This document shows, piece after piece, positions 38,085 to 47,670 of a stretch of 64,000 nucleotides of DNA; position 1 is the first letter of the stretch, and each line of letters begins with the position of its first letter. The notes below the pieces were generated by a model. The model ran no database searches, was not told where the DNA came from, and worked only from the letters and a program-made list of their open reading frames with translations. The translations under genes and the position numbers were made by a program. This DNA is from Triops longicaudatus. Lineage: Eukaryota; Arthropoda; Branchiopoda; Notostraca; Triopsidae. The stretch is taken from assembly GCA_022885665.1 (NCBI GenBank), contig JAGQDJ010000150.1:62001-126000 (forward strand). The letters are read 5' to 3'.

Positions 38085-41000
38085 ATGAGCGCGCGTGTGT
38101 TGTCAGTGTCGTCAAGTACGGGACCTGGTCCCTTGGATCTCCGGGCCGTCTCGGCCTCGCTGGCCCAAGTTGATGCCTCGCGTTTCGGCGCGCCAGCCTC
38201 GGCTACCCGGCCCCGCATCTCGCCTTCCCCAACCGCGTTGACCCGCGTGCGGCGCTGTCTCTTCGGCGCGCGGACAGCCGAAGAAGCCTTCGCGGCCGAG
38301 GCCTTTGCCAAGCGGGAGCTGCAGAAAATCGAAGAGCAAGACAGGACTCGCTGGAACTTCGATTTCGCTATTGAAAAACCATTGGAAGGCGCGTATGCCT
38401 GGACAGCCATCGTTACCGTGCAGCCAGCCCACCCCGCCATCCGCGGCATGGACAACCACGATTTTGTCGATGTCGATTGCCAGATGCCCTTGTTAGCCTC
38501 GCCTTCCTCGGCTTCCTCGTCTCAGTCATCGTCCACCTCCACCTCGCCGAACGTTTCCCGGAGAAGCAGTCCAAGCATGCGTCTAACGTCGAACCACAGC
38601 AGTAAAACCAAGCAGCTTTCCATCAAAGGTAATCAATCGCGATTTCCCAGCAAACTATTAATCCAGTACCCCCACCCTTCCCTTCAGTACCTTTTAAAGA
38701 TCTTGCGAAGCGTTAACAGTGCTTTTTGCTTCACCCAAAGAGAGGGGTTAAGAAAGAGGGAAATTTTCCCTCATAACGAAAGGAGAAGGGCATAACCATT
38801 TCTTGAATAGAACAAGGCGTCTTTCCGTGAGCGAGGTTTCTATACCCCTTTCGTTTTGAACGCCCTGTTTCACTACCCTCAAGAAACGTTGCTTTTCACC
38901 CTCCTGGAAAACGTCTCAGATAGCCGTTATAGTAATACTGCATTTAAAGAAAAGGGGAGACTTTACAGGACGCAGGTGTTCCAAACTTCTTGTTCGTCTG
39001 CCAACCCCCGTTTTCAACCTAAAGGGGGTGAAAATCACCCTAAAGGAGGGTGAAAATCTTGTCTAGATTTCTTTTAAGGGGTGAAGATAGGTCTGTTCCT
39101 TATAATGCCGAGGAAGCGAGGGTGGCGATGGTGTGTTGGCAAAAAAGACGGAAAAGAGGGCGAGAGGGGGTGGCAAGGGAGAAGAAAATAACCGCAAGCA
39201 AGTGAAAGGGCATTTAAATATCCGCCCAAGATGAGCCTCTTTGCCGTTTTTCTCACACCCTTTTGGGCTTGGGGCGCTTATTCCGGCTATAATCAACAGT
39301 ATTGTAGGGTTTAAAAAAAACATTGAAGGTGACGAAACAGACGTTATACTTTCCGGGAAACCCGGTTAGAAGCTTGTGGTTTTTCTTCTGTAATCGTGAA
39401 GAATTTTGGGCAAAACATGACCTACTTATCGTTTTAAGCGGGAAACTACACGTTGAGACAGCGAAAGAGCGGATTTAAATGCAAATTGCATACAGCGATG
39501 TTTGGCATTATGGGAACAAATGGTTTCAAAAATGCATGTAGTGAGTGGAATACATCCAGATCATATATGGCGAAGCGAGGGGAACGTATGTGTGCGTGCA
39601 TTGGCGATGACCTCGTAGCTCACGTTACAACTCACAGCGTACTAGCTTGCCTTGGAACTTTTTTCTCCTTTTTTAATCTTCTTACGAACTTTACTACGTC
39701 CCTCTCGTGCCACGTCCACGAGTTTAGGACTTGTTAGAGCTTAAAACCTCACGGTTCGCTATACGGATGAACTAAGCTACTGGGCAGTGTTATCGTAGAT
39801 AATGGCCCCCTTAGCCCTCCCGAACTCGCTTGACTCCGGAGCTTGCTAAGCTTTTTGGGCATACTAACAAAGTAGCTACCTACCGCAACCATTGCTTAAT
39901 TAATACTCTGGGTTCTTATTTTTCACCCACCTTCCAAACAGGGCATTATATTTCTGCCTACTGTTCTCCTGCCTAACACACTGTAAGACAACAATTTGTA
40001 AAACAAAAAGTCATAGCAGCAATGAAAGCTTGCTTTCACAGTAGCAATTTCAACTTGGTAGACTTTCACTGTTCCGTCCGCTTCTCGATCGACAGAGGAT
40101 AAAGCGCACTAGGCAACAGTGAAATCAGAACACGTACAATTGTATCTACCATTGCGCTACACATACGCTCAGCAATGATACTTTGCTTAGATCGAGTGTC
40201 AGAATGGGCGCTTTGTCCTACTGTTTAATTTTTGCAAGTTTTTTTATTCTCAGTTGTTACTGGCCTAACAGTTGTTTATGACGACTTTATCTCCCTTGTC
40301 TAACTTTTTTCCCCCTCAACCCGTGCGACAAGCATGGGTGAAGATTTGGCGGGAAAGGCAAGTCGTATATTTATGCTCTGCTGCAGTCTCAGCTCGTTTC
40401 CTCGTGCTTATCTGACTCCTATTTTACTACTTTTTACTATGAAAGGCCAAGCCAGCCAAGCTTGTCTAGACTTGTTGCCTGGCATGGGGGGAAAGAGAGC
40501 TAAAGAGGTAGTGGACCCAAACGGGGGGGCGGAGGGGGAGGAAAGCTGAGTAAGACAGTGAAGGGCAGGGTCTTGTGGTCCCCAAAAAGTAGCTTGGGTT
40601 TGCATAGATGGGTTGGATAGGCGAACGAACTTGGTAACAAACCCCCAGTGGGCTTCCAGAAGGCCAAAAGTTCCCGACAACTTTTCAAGTGGATGCTGGA
40701 GCCTTCGGTCGTTTCCTCCCATCTCCTAAAAAGAATCTCCCACTCACCAAAAGCTGAGGAGGGAGGCTATCATAGACATTGCCCACCCCACTACGATACA
40801 TCCTACTACTCACTACGCCCTTTACTACTTACTACTTTACTACGAAGCTTGTCGGTCCCACTACTACTTACTACTAGCAACGACACGCGTTTGCCTTTTG
40901 GGCACAGAGAAGTGTCCCTCTTGTCTTCTTGGTGTATGTGGCTCTGGGGTAATTTGATGGCAGAAGGAGGCACTATCGTGGAAGATGAAACCGTCCATTC

Positions 41001-42036
41001 CTTCATGCACAAGTGTTTGCGAGACGGAAAAAGTTGGATTGTAGCACGAGGGTGTGCTGGTTACGTCCTAATGGCATGGCCAATCTGACAATATTGAATA
41101 TTCTGGATCATTGTAGTAAGTATGCATAACTACAAAAGTTTAGCCAAATTGAACGTTTCCTGCTGTGTTGACTGTTCACTTTAGCCCTAAGTGGGTGAAA
41201 CAGCTTTAAGGATGCTTCTCGCGCAAGTGGCCGGGGTGGTTAGAATAGAACCGTTTTGCATAGTTTTCGCGACTCGCCATGCCTCCGCATGTTCGGAGAA
41301 AAGGCAACGGCGAGACCCCTCATTCGCTTCGGAAAACCGGTGTTGTCCAGCAGCGTGTTCCTGGAAAGCTCGCCAGCCAAGCTTTAAGTTTGCTCCTTCT
41401 TGGAGCACAAGGAACGAAAAACCCCAACTGACCCCTGACCTGGGCGACCCAACCCACAGCCCCATCTTCCGTTGCACCCTAATTAGCAACCTCTTGCCAA
41501 ACGGGGAAGTCAAAAGCTTTCAAAACGAAGGCAAAAAATGCAGAAGGTCCATGAAATGGTCCAGACTTGAAGACTCCCTTGTCTTGTCTTAACTTGGAAA
41601 GAGCTACATTTAAAACATTGTTTGAATCATTGCTGTCAGTACTCAGGTTGCATAGACCTGCTATTCTATATACGTACACAAAAGTTGTGGAGCTGTCGCT
41701 CTAGAAAGCGATAAAAACCTAAGCGAAGCAACAGTGAAAAGAAGAGTGAGTCATCTTTCTCAGGGCAAGTGGAATCAGTTGGCCGTGAAACAAAAGGTAC
41801 AAAATCACCTGGAGGGAGGCCGTAAAAGACTGCAAAACTACTGAACCCCCTATTGTTCACCCCCACCCCTTGTCCCTTTCTTGACCTAAATTGCCTTTCA
41901 AATTGAAATTCTAAAATCTGGATTACTAATGGGTTATTTTTTTTATCTTTTTCTAGATTTTATGCGCATTCGCAAAAGACCGAGCACGGAAGAAATTATG
42001 CCCGGACACTCGTCTAAGAGATTGTGCGAGTCTTAA
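38085..42036 (+). CDS. dap: CDK inhibitor, p21/p27/Dacapo (CDKN1) family; exons 38085-38628 and 41957-42036
   Basis: This encodes a nuclear cyclin-dependent kinase inhibitor that in this family binds cyclin E/A-CDK2 and drives cell-cycle exit. The spliced product is 207 residues. Residues 56-61 read RRCLFG, the RxLF cyclin-binding motif; residues 89-106 hold RWNFDF, KPLEG and a closing YAW, the CDK-binding core of the CDI domain. A Ser-rich linker (about 139-173) follows. A PIP box QLSIKDFM lies at 177-184, with a Lys four residues after it, as in CRL4-Cdt2 PIP degrons, and a basic RIRKRP segment suggests an NLS. The donor AAAG|GTAATC and the acceptor after TTTTTCTAG join in phase 1, giving G+AT = Asp182, and the ORF ends at TAA. 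The ATG at 38085 has A at -3 and is the first ATG in its exon. Exon 1 is clearly GC-richer than its surroundings. Family assignment is near certain; the Drosophila-style symbol is by homology. Confidence 0.95.
39018..39058 (+). repeat. Two-copy 21-bp G-rich repeat in the CDK inhibitor intron
   Basis: CCTAAAGGGGGTGAAAATCA and CCTAAAGGAGGGTGAAAATC differ at two positions over the shared unit. GGGTGA-AAA-TCACCC between them can form a short hairpin. Confidence 0.8.
40345..40356 (+). promoter_or_regulatory. Perfect E2F consensus in the CDK inhibitor intron
   Basis: The sequence TTTGGCGGGAAA matches the classical E2F/DP site at all 12 positions. E2F controls S-phase genes and, in some animals, CDKN1 genes, so position inside this intron is suggestive. 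Occupancy is unknown. Confidence 0.5.
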
Positions 42037-42511
42037 TTGAAGACCAAGATGGAGAATTTACAAACAAATCAGCCGATAACGTTGAATAAGCACAAGAAAA
42101 CAAGGACAAAAATCAGAGCCAAGATTCAATTTTTCAAGACAACGGTTCTTCCTACATTTGTGATTATTTGTATTTTTTGTTATGAAGGTTTTTCTTCTCC
42201 AAAATGGTGATTTTTTTGCCCCGGACATTTTCAAAGGGTATTTCATCATTTAAAACAAAAGCCTTCCTTGTTAGATACACATGAAAAAGTGATCCTTATG
42301 TTTAGAAAACAAAAGCGCACGTTAAAACCGTGGCAGGGGTAATCCTTAACGTATACACGATTATTTTTCTTTGAAGAGAAAAAAAATGATTTTTTGTAAA
42401 TTTCATGCATTTGTTTTAGGAGATTAGTTACGTATTTTTTAGAAAAAAAACTTTACTCTTGAAATGAGCAAAAAATCCGGTTTCTATTAGGGCAGAACAA
42501 AACAATTGAGA

Positions 42512-42517
42512 AATAAA
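42512..42517 (+). terminator. Candidate polyadenylation signal of the CDK inhibitor gene
   Basis: AATAAA lies about 475 nt after the TAA at 42036 and is the first canonical hexamer seen there. It implies a 3' UTR of roughly 0.5 kb. A separate exon-like segment starts only about 65 nt further on, which leaves some doubt. Confidence 0.45.
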
Positions 42518-42579
42518 TCTTACAAGCAACTCCCTTCATGTGTGTACGTACATATCTCCCACGTGTTTGTTTTGTCTAG

Positions 42580-42744
42580 CTTTCTTTTGGGATCAAAGTG
42601 CCATGATCTCAACAGTGAAGATCCCAATTCTTTATATTCTGTTTTTAAAGAAATATATATGGCAGTTAAAACATTCGAAAAAGGATTACCCGACCACAGT
42701 TTACTTTTTTATTTTGCTGCAGAAGCAAAAGATCCAGAAAACCA
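42580..42744 (+). CDS. Candidate internal exon (phase 2-2), unrecognised
   Basis: An acceptor (TTTGTTTTGTCTAG) and a donor (AACCA|GTAAGA) bound 165 nt that stay open in the matching frame, giving 54 residues. The peptide is mixed polar and aromatic (for example SVFKEIYMAV and FAAEAKDPEN) and looks more protein-like than the flanking frames. It begins only about 65 nt beyond the AATAAA assigned to the CDK inhibitor, so it would belong to a following gene or to a read-through transcript. An overlapping hydrophobic frame (42540-42995) is the alternative. Confidence 0.22.
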
Positions 42745-44904
42745 GTAAGATTTCAGATTTAATGTGTTCGCTTTTACACTTGCCAACCATATGCCCTGAG
42801 TGTATACTTCCTCTGCTTCTTTGGAACAAACCGTATTTCACTAATCAACCCTTCTACCCGCCCCTCTCGCCAAAGACACTCCCACCACCCAATTTTTTGT
42901 TTGATCTCCCCTCTTTTTTATTTTCACTTGCCCTGCCTTCCTCACCAAATTTTCTATTTGCTCCTCCGTATCTCTTTTATTCCATGTTTACATAACTTGG
43001 CCATTGATTGTACGGTTCCACGAAAATATCAGCGTTGCTTTCTTTGTAGAAAAAATGAAAACTCTCCCCAGTTGAACACATGAACAATCATCCTCCATTG
43101 GTTCGAAAAGATGAGAAAACATGGTTCGTGTTTGGAATTCCCCATTTTGTTTGTTATGTGTGTGTCAAAGTGCCCCTGAAAGCTAATCTGGCAAAAAAAA
43201 ATGGGTGATGGGGATGTCGGAATTATTGTTTAATTTTGGGCTTGAAGTAACCCAGGAAAAGAAACTGTACACCGAGGGCTTTAGAATCGGAAAAAGGAGT
43301 GAAAAAATGTAAAAGGGGTTGCGAAGATTTTTTTACTGCAAAATCCGAGAGAAATACTGAATTGGAAGGAGTTAGAAAAACAGGATTCCAAAATTCCCTG
43401 TGATGTTTTATGCATGATGATCTCAATGACGACAATCTTCAGTATCGCCCACGGTACCTTGTAAAGAAGAATTTTTGAGAAAAACCATTGATGAAGAGAA
43501 TTGTTGCTCCCATCTTTTTTTAATCGATGTGTTTTAAGTGGATTTTCCCCTTTTTCCCAAACATTCGAATGTATGTAATTTATAGATAACAGGCCTTATT
43601 TGACAAAGAATAGATGAAATGTGTTAAACTAAAACAAAGTTTACGTTCATATCGCTTAATCCAGCGTTTTTACAGTAAAAATCCACTAGTGTAGACATAC
43701 TTGAAAGCGCGGCCGTATAAACTCCATACGGTTAGCTGTGTGAAACTTGATTACCGTTGATTGTCGTGAGGTCGACTGAAAAGCTACGAAGGCATACCCT
43801 TCCGTTGCAAAGCGGGGATCCCCGCTAGGCTTGTGTTATAGTTTCCAAGTCGCTGTTATAATCTTACTTGTAGGGTTGACAAACTATATATCATGGTTCC
43901 GCATATGGGACATTTGAACAACAGTTGAGGTACCATTATTACCATTTCTCCTAACACAGTAAGGTTACCAATAACTCAAGATCGTGGCAAAACCTGTCAC
44001 CAAAACAACTGGCCACCTTTTCTTGAAGTAAACGGCTATATACAGTATAGTACGCAGGTATCTGCTTCGCCAAGATGTATGTGCCACAAATCATAACAAT
44101 CCATGCTACTATAGGATGGGTAGTTTAAACCTGAAGCCAGGCCGTAACCTAACCGAAACTGCAAAAAGGGGAAGAAAAACGAAACCATAGTCTTGTTCTA
44201 TTCAAAGGCCGCAGGTATATATGACTCTGCGCTTTACAAAATAAAAAAGTGGCCAGGTGCACCAAACCAAAAGTCGTCTTAGGGGCTTAAGAAAGCACGG
44301 AACAATAGACGAACCCAAGCATTACTTTTTCTTTTTCCCCGGAGAAGAGCCCAGAAGGGATGCTTTGGGCTTGAAGAAGCTTCCAAAGCTGGCAAGGGCG
44401 TTTTAAGATGGACGACGTCGTGATGGAAAGAAGAAATATATCCCAAACTCCCGCCATAACTTTCTTAACAATCCCCCCTTTTTGCTTTAGCACCCTCTCT
44501 TTATCTGTTGCTCGCTTTATATAGCAGGTTTTAAAGCTTTTTAAGAGGAAGCTGCCTATCGCTTTTCTTTCAGGATTTTTAAGGTGTTGTCAAGTCTCAC
44601 AAACTGTCGTTTGCAAGGATTCATGCCCTTCTGCTCAATGGGCTTCACTTTTAGGCAGACGAAGTAATCTGGTTCGAAACTTCGTTTTCGCATAAACTAT
44701 TCCAGCACACTGTGAAACGCTGCCTGTAGCGCTCAAACCTTTGCCTTGATCGATTTTGGGCTATACGCTCTGGTCTCATTGTTGGGCACTCGAGTCGTAA
44801 TTCTCCTTGACTACAGAAACGAACCTTGTTGCGATCTTCATCTGGTTGTCGTCACTTGCGCAGCTCGTCAATCTTTATTGTTCCTGTCTTTCTAATTTTA
44901 ATAG
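42745..44904. other. No convincing gene
   Basis: Pyrimidine-rich sequence (42840-42980), the 16-bp palindrome, and otherwise AT-rich sequence. Upstream exons of the 44.9-kb terminal exon could be here but are not visible. Confidence 0.4.
43811..43826. other. 16-bp perfect palindrome
   Basis: AGCGGGGATCCCCGCT is its own reverse complement and stands out as GC-rich in AT-rich surroundings. No function is evident. Confidence 0.7.
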
Positions 44905-45080
44905 CAATTAACGAACGATGTAAACAATTTGAAAGCAAACGCAAGTCAACTTCAACCAGGCTTAGAACGTTTATACACAGATCGGAACAATGTAAACAAA
45001 CTGAAACAAAAAAGTCAATAGTGGACCAAATTCAACATCTCTTAAATGATGTTAAACGTCTACATTCAAATCACTACTAA
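44905..45080 (+). CDS. Candidate terminal exon with an internally repeated Cys/Lys motif
   Basis: A strong acceptor (TTCCTGTCTTTCTAATTTTAATAG) precedes an open frame of about 57 residues that ends in TAA at 45078, with ATTAAA four nt later. The peptide contains two related segments, ERCKQFESKRKS and EQCKQTETKKS, 24 codons apart. The repeat is also visible in DNA (about 44913-44949 and 44985-45018), so it arose by duplication that kept the frame. The C-terminus (IVDQIQHLLNDVKRL) could be helical. No upstream exon or start is assigned and the family is not recognised. Confidence 0.3.
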
Positions 45081-45544
45081 GAATTAAAGCATTTTTGGCT
45101 TTCGTATTCAATTCGTAACCGTATTGCCAGATTTCGCGACATAAGTCAAATTCAAACGATGCTGTAGTAACATATTAATAGCTTATATAACTAAAATGTT
45201 ATATTAGCTATTCTGTCAATGAGTCCAAATTTTGACGACTTTCATGTAACTTTCACTGTCAGTTAAACACGCTGATTGCTATACACACAGCTTCATTGTT
45301 GTCCAGTGACGTACCTCATAGCTTCTTACAGGAACACAACTTTTTACAAACCTGCTCATTGTCGACCAGTACACTTCACTATTACCGTGCCTAAGTTAGT
45401 TATAAAACTAAATTGTAACTAATAATTAAGCTTGTTTTCTCTCCTTTTTATTAAGGCCATCGTTCAGCGGCGTAACTTACTTTATTGCGGATATATTTCT
45501 CGTTTGGTCTCACTTCACGGTTGCAACCAAGAAGCGTCTCCTCT

Positions 45545-45809
45545 ATGGCGAAAATTAAACCAGTAGCGATCTTCATTGCTGTTTACATTCTACTTCACTC
45601 TTGCAACCTTTGTTATAGCTCAGTTTCAAGTCAGTTACGGTATTGCTGGTTTCGAGGGCCGGGTCGAGTTGTCTACAGCAATGGACCTTTCAGAATTCGT
45701 TGTGCTTTATACTTTCTTTTCATTATTGCAATCAGGAAGTGTTACTCTGGCGAATTTGCAAGAAATAAGCCGGCGAATAATAAGCGAATTTGCAAGAAAT
45801 AAGAAATAA
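45545..45809 (+). CDS. Candidate small coding unit with two competing frames, unrecognised
   Basis: Reading 1 starts at ATG 45545 and runs 85 residues to 45802, with a signal-peptide-like N-terminus (basic MAKIK, then VAIFIAVYILL). Reading 2 uses another frame after a good acceptor (CTTGCAACCTTTGTTATAG at about 45617) and gives about 63 residues to 45809, including helical sequence such as LQEISRRIISEF. The two overlap and cannot both be real. A 20-bp perfect direct repeat (45750-45769, 45784-45803) covers the 3' end of both and changes the tail. Neither matches a known family. Confidence 0.2.
45750..45803 (+). repeat. 20-bp perfect direct repeat, 34-bp period
   Basis: GCGAATTTGCAAGAAATAAG occurs at 45750-45769 and 45784-45803, separated by 14 bp. 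It shapes the C-terminus of both overlapping frames at 45.5-45.8 kb. Confidence 0.85.
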
Positions 45810-47664
45810 GATCTTCATAATAGTTGGCATTTAACGTCATGGTTTCAAGCCCTTTAACAGAAATCTTTCCTTACTTTAACAACAGTTAATTGTATTCGTC
45901 TCAAAAGAGGAAGATTTACGCTCGAAGTTTCAAGTCTCCCCAAAAAAGGTAATGGTACAGGTTTTGAAAAATTCTATTCACATTTGTTATACGATTACCA
46001 TATAGCCACAGTTAAGGTTAATACATACAGTACAATAATGCTGGCGCGTAAGAAGTAGCAACTTTGCTGAACCCTTTGCAGAACTCCTTATAAGGTCTCA
46101 ATCATGGCCATGGTTTGTAAAAGCGTTCGGGTGTAAAAATCCATGGAAGTCTGATCTTGGGGTAGTCCATTATGTCGCCGAGACTGTCAAGAGGCCTGCA
46201 ACGTGTATGGAAACTGAGCCCAGTGTCCTTCACTGAGGTAAAAAGGTTGTTAAAGCCCCAGCCATTTCGTCTGGTGGTCATGTTTCTGGACGCACGAAAG
46301 TGAAAAAGAAAAGTAAACATAGAAAGTCAACAATAAATCAAACAATGCTTCTTGAACATTTCCTCTGCTACCCAAATATCGTTCATCAGATTTTTTACCT
46401 ACAGTGAGTAAACATCAGTAAGTCGTTGCCCAAAGAATTATCACTTTTACCCGAGTTAGGTTAGTTCCTTCGGATCTTCAGGAAGCACGGGATTAAGCCC
46501 ACCGATATCGTACGCGGAACATTATTGCCGAGTGTCCAACAAGTGTTTCACAGCAAGGTGTTCACTGTTCCTCAAAATTTGATTCTTCTCGCAGCTATTG
46601 CGAAATGTTTCAATGATACCCAAGCAATAACCTCTCCATTAGGGAAGAAATTCAATTACAGTCTCGACTTGCTAGGTTACTCAAGAAAACAATACATATA
46701 CCTAATATTGTGTGAGGTATTCTGGTTTGAGAAGCAATAAAATAAAAAGGTAAGGTATGAAATGGAAAAGAAGAGAAATGGCTCATCGAAAATGAAACAA
46801 ACACTACACATAACCTACAAGCATGCATAAAGTGACGGGAACATCTTCCTGTTCACGGAGGCCTGGTACTTCGTTAATAAAACACAAATATGTTATATAT
46901 TTACGTCTAATTTTACATGTACCTAATCATGTAAAAAAATCGTCCTATTAGAATTGCAACATTTCTTCGTGACGATTTAACCTAAACATACCTGGAAAGG
47001 AGATAATACCCGAAAAATAGTTTAAATAAATAAAAACTGTAATAGATTGTATAGAGAAGTGCATAACAGACGAAGTATGGGCAAAGCTAACAAGGGACTA
47101 GTGGTGCACGGGGGTGATGTGTGGGTATTTCGTGCCAGCCTACGCAAATAGTGTGTGTAATCCTACGCTCTTGAGATTCGGTGTAATTCCTTCAATGCTA
47201 GTGCGGCTGTCTTTGCTTTGTCTTGAAGGGTGCCGACACAAGGTAATTAGGCAGGTGCCAACCACGGTTTTCTCCTTCTCCACTCCCAATTGTCTCCCCA
47301 CCTCTTTGGGCCGAAAAGCTTGAAAATTGTCGAGGAGCGAGAATAATTGGGTCGGAAAAGTACTTTTAAAAAGAAACCAAAAAAAGGTATCTAGGTCTGT
47401 TTGCGCTCTTTGTTGTCGTCTACAGCTTAATGACTTCCACTAGTTTTTGACCCTCCAATGTCTCCAACTAACCCCCGCCTGTCTGGTTAAGACGCAAACG
47501 CCAATTGAGCCTTCTTCGGCCCCAAGTACAGTGCTAAAGTTAAAAAGCAGCCTCGTTTCTTCCTAATTTCCAGACGTGGAAGTTTCTCGAGGAAAAACTT
47601 TTTTCCCCTCTTTTACTATCTGCCTATCTATTAGAACTTGACACAGCTGTGTTTAACCTTTCAG
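45810..47664. other. No convincing gene
   Basis: Only short frames are present. A 5' leader exon for the 47.67-kb gene is likely but was not located. Confidence 0.4.
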
Positions 47665-47670
47665 ATCTCA

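Larger units (their letters stand above)
38629..41956 (+). other. Large intron of the CDK inhibitor gene, splitting the PIP box
   Basis: This 3,328-bp intron is inferred from the two coding exons. It contains a two-copy 21-bp repeat (39018-39058), a perfect E2F consensus at 40345, imperfect TAC-rich sequence around 40786-40880, and two long open frames at about 40648-41088 and 41191-41592 inside GC-rich sequence. The size and embedded motifs make it a plausible enhancer-bearing intron. Confidence 0.8.

Noticed and set aside
38042..38459. Minus-strand frames of 115-137 codons opposite CDK inhibitor exon 1
   Set aside because: They are antisense shadows of the GC-rich coding exon.
38628..38795. 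Read-through of CDK inhibitor exon 1 to a stop at 38793
   Set aside because: The tail is low-complexity and loses the PIP box. A consensus donor at 38629 and the matching exon at 41957 explain the gene better, though an intron-retained isoform is possible.
42540..42995. 151-codon hydrophobic frame after the CDK inhibitor
   Set aside because: It runs through a pyrimidine-rich tract that yields Leu/Phe/Pro by composition alone. The overlapping frame at 42580-42744 is splice-bounded and more protein-like.
44672..44700. GGTTCGAAAC, considered as a tRNA T-arm
   Set aside because: No acceptor stem, D-arm or anticodon arm pairs around it, and other GGTTCGA matches in the window also fail.
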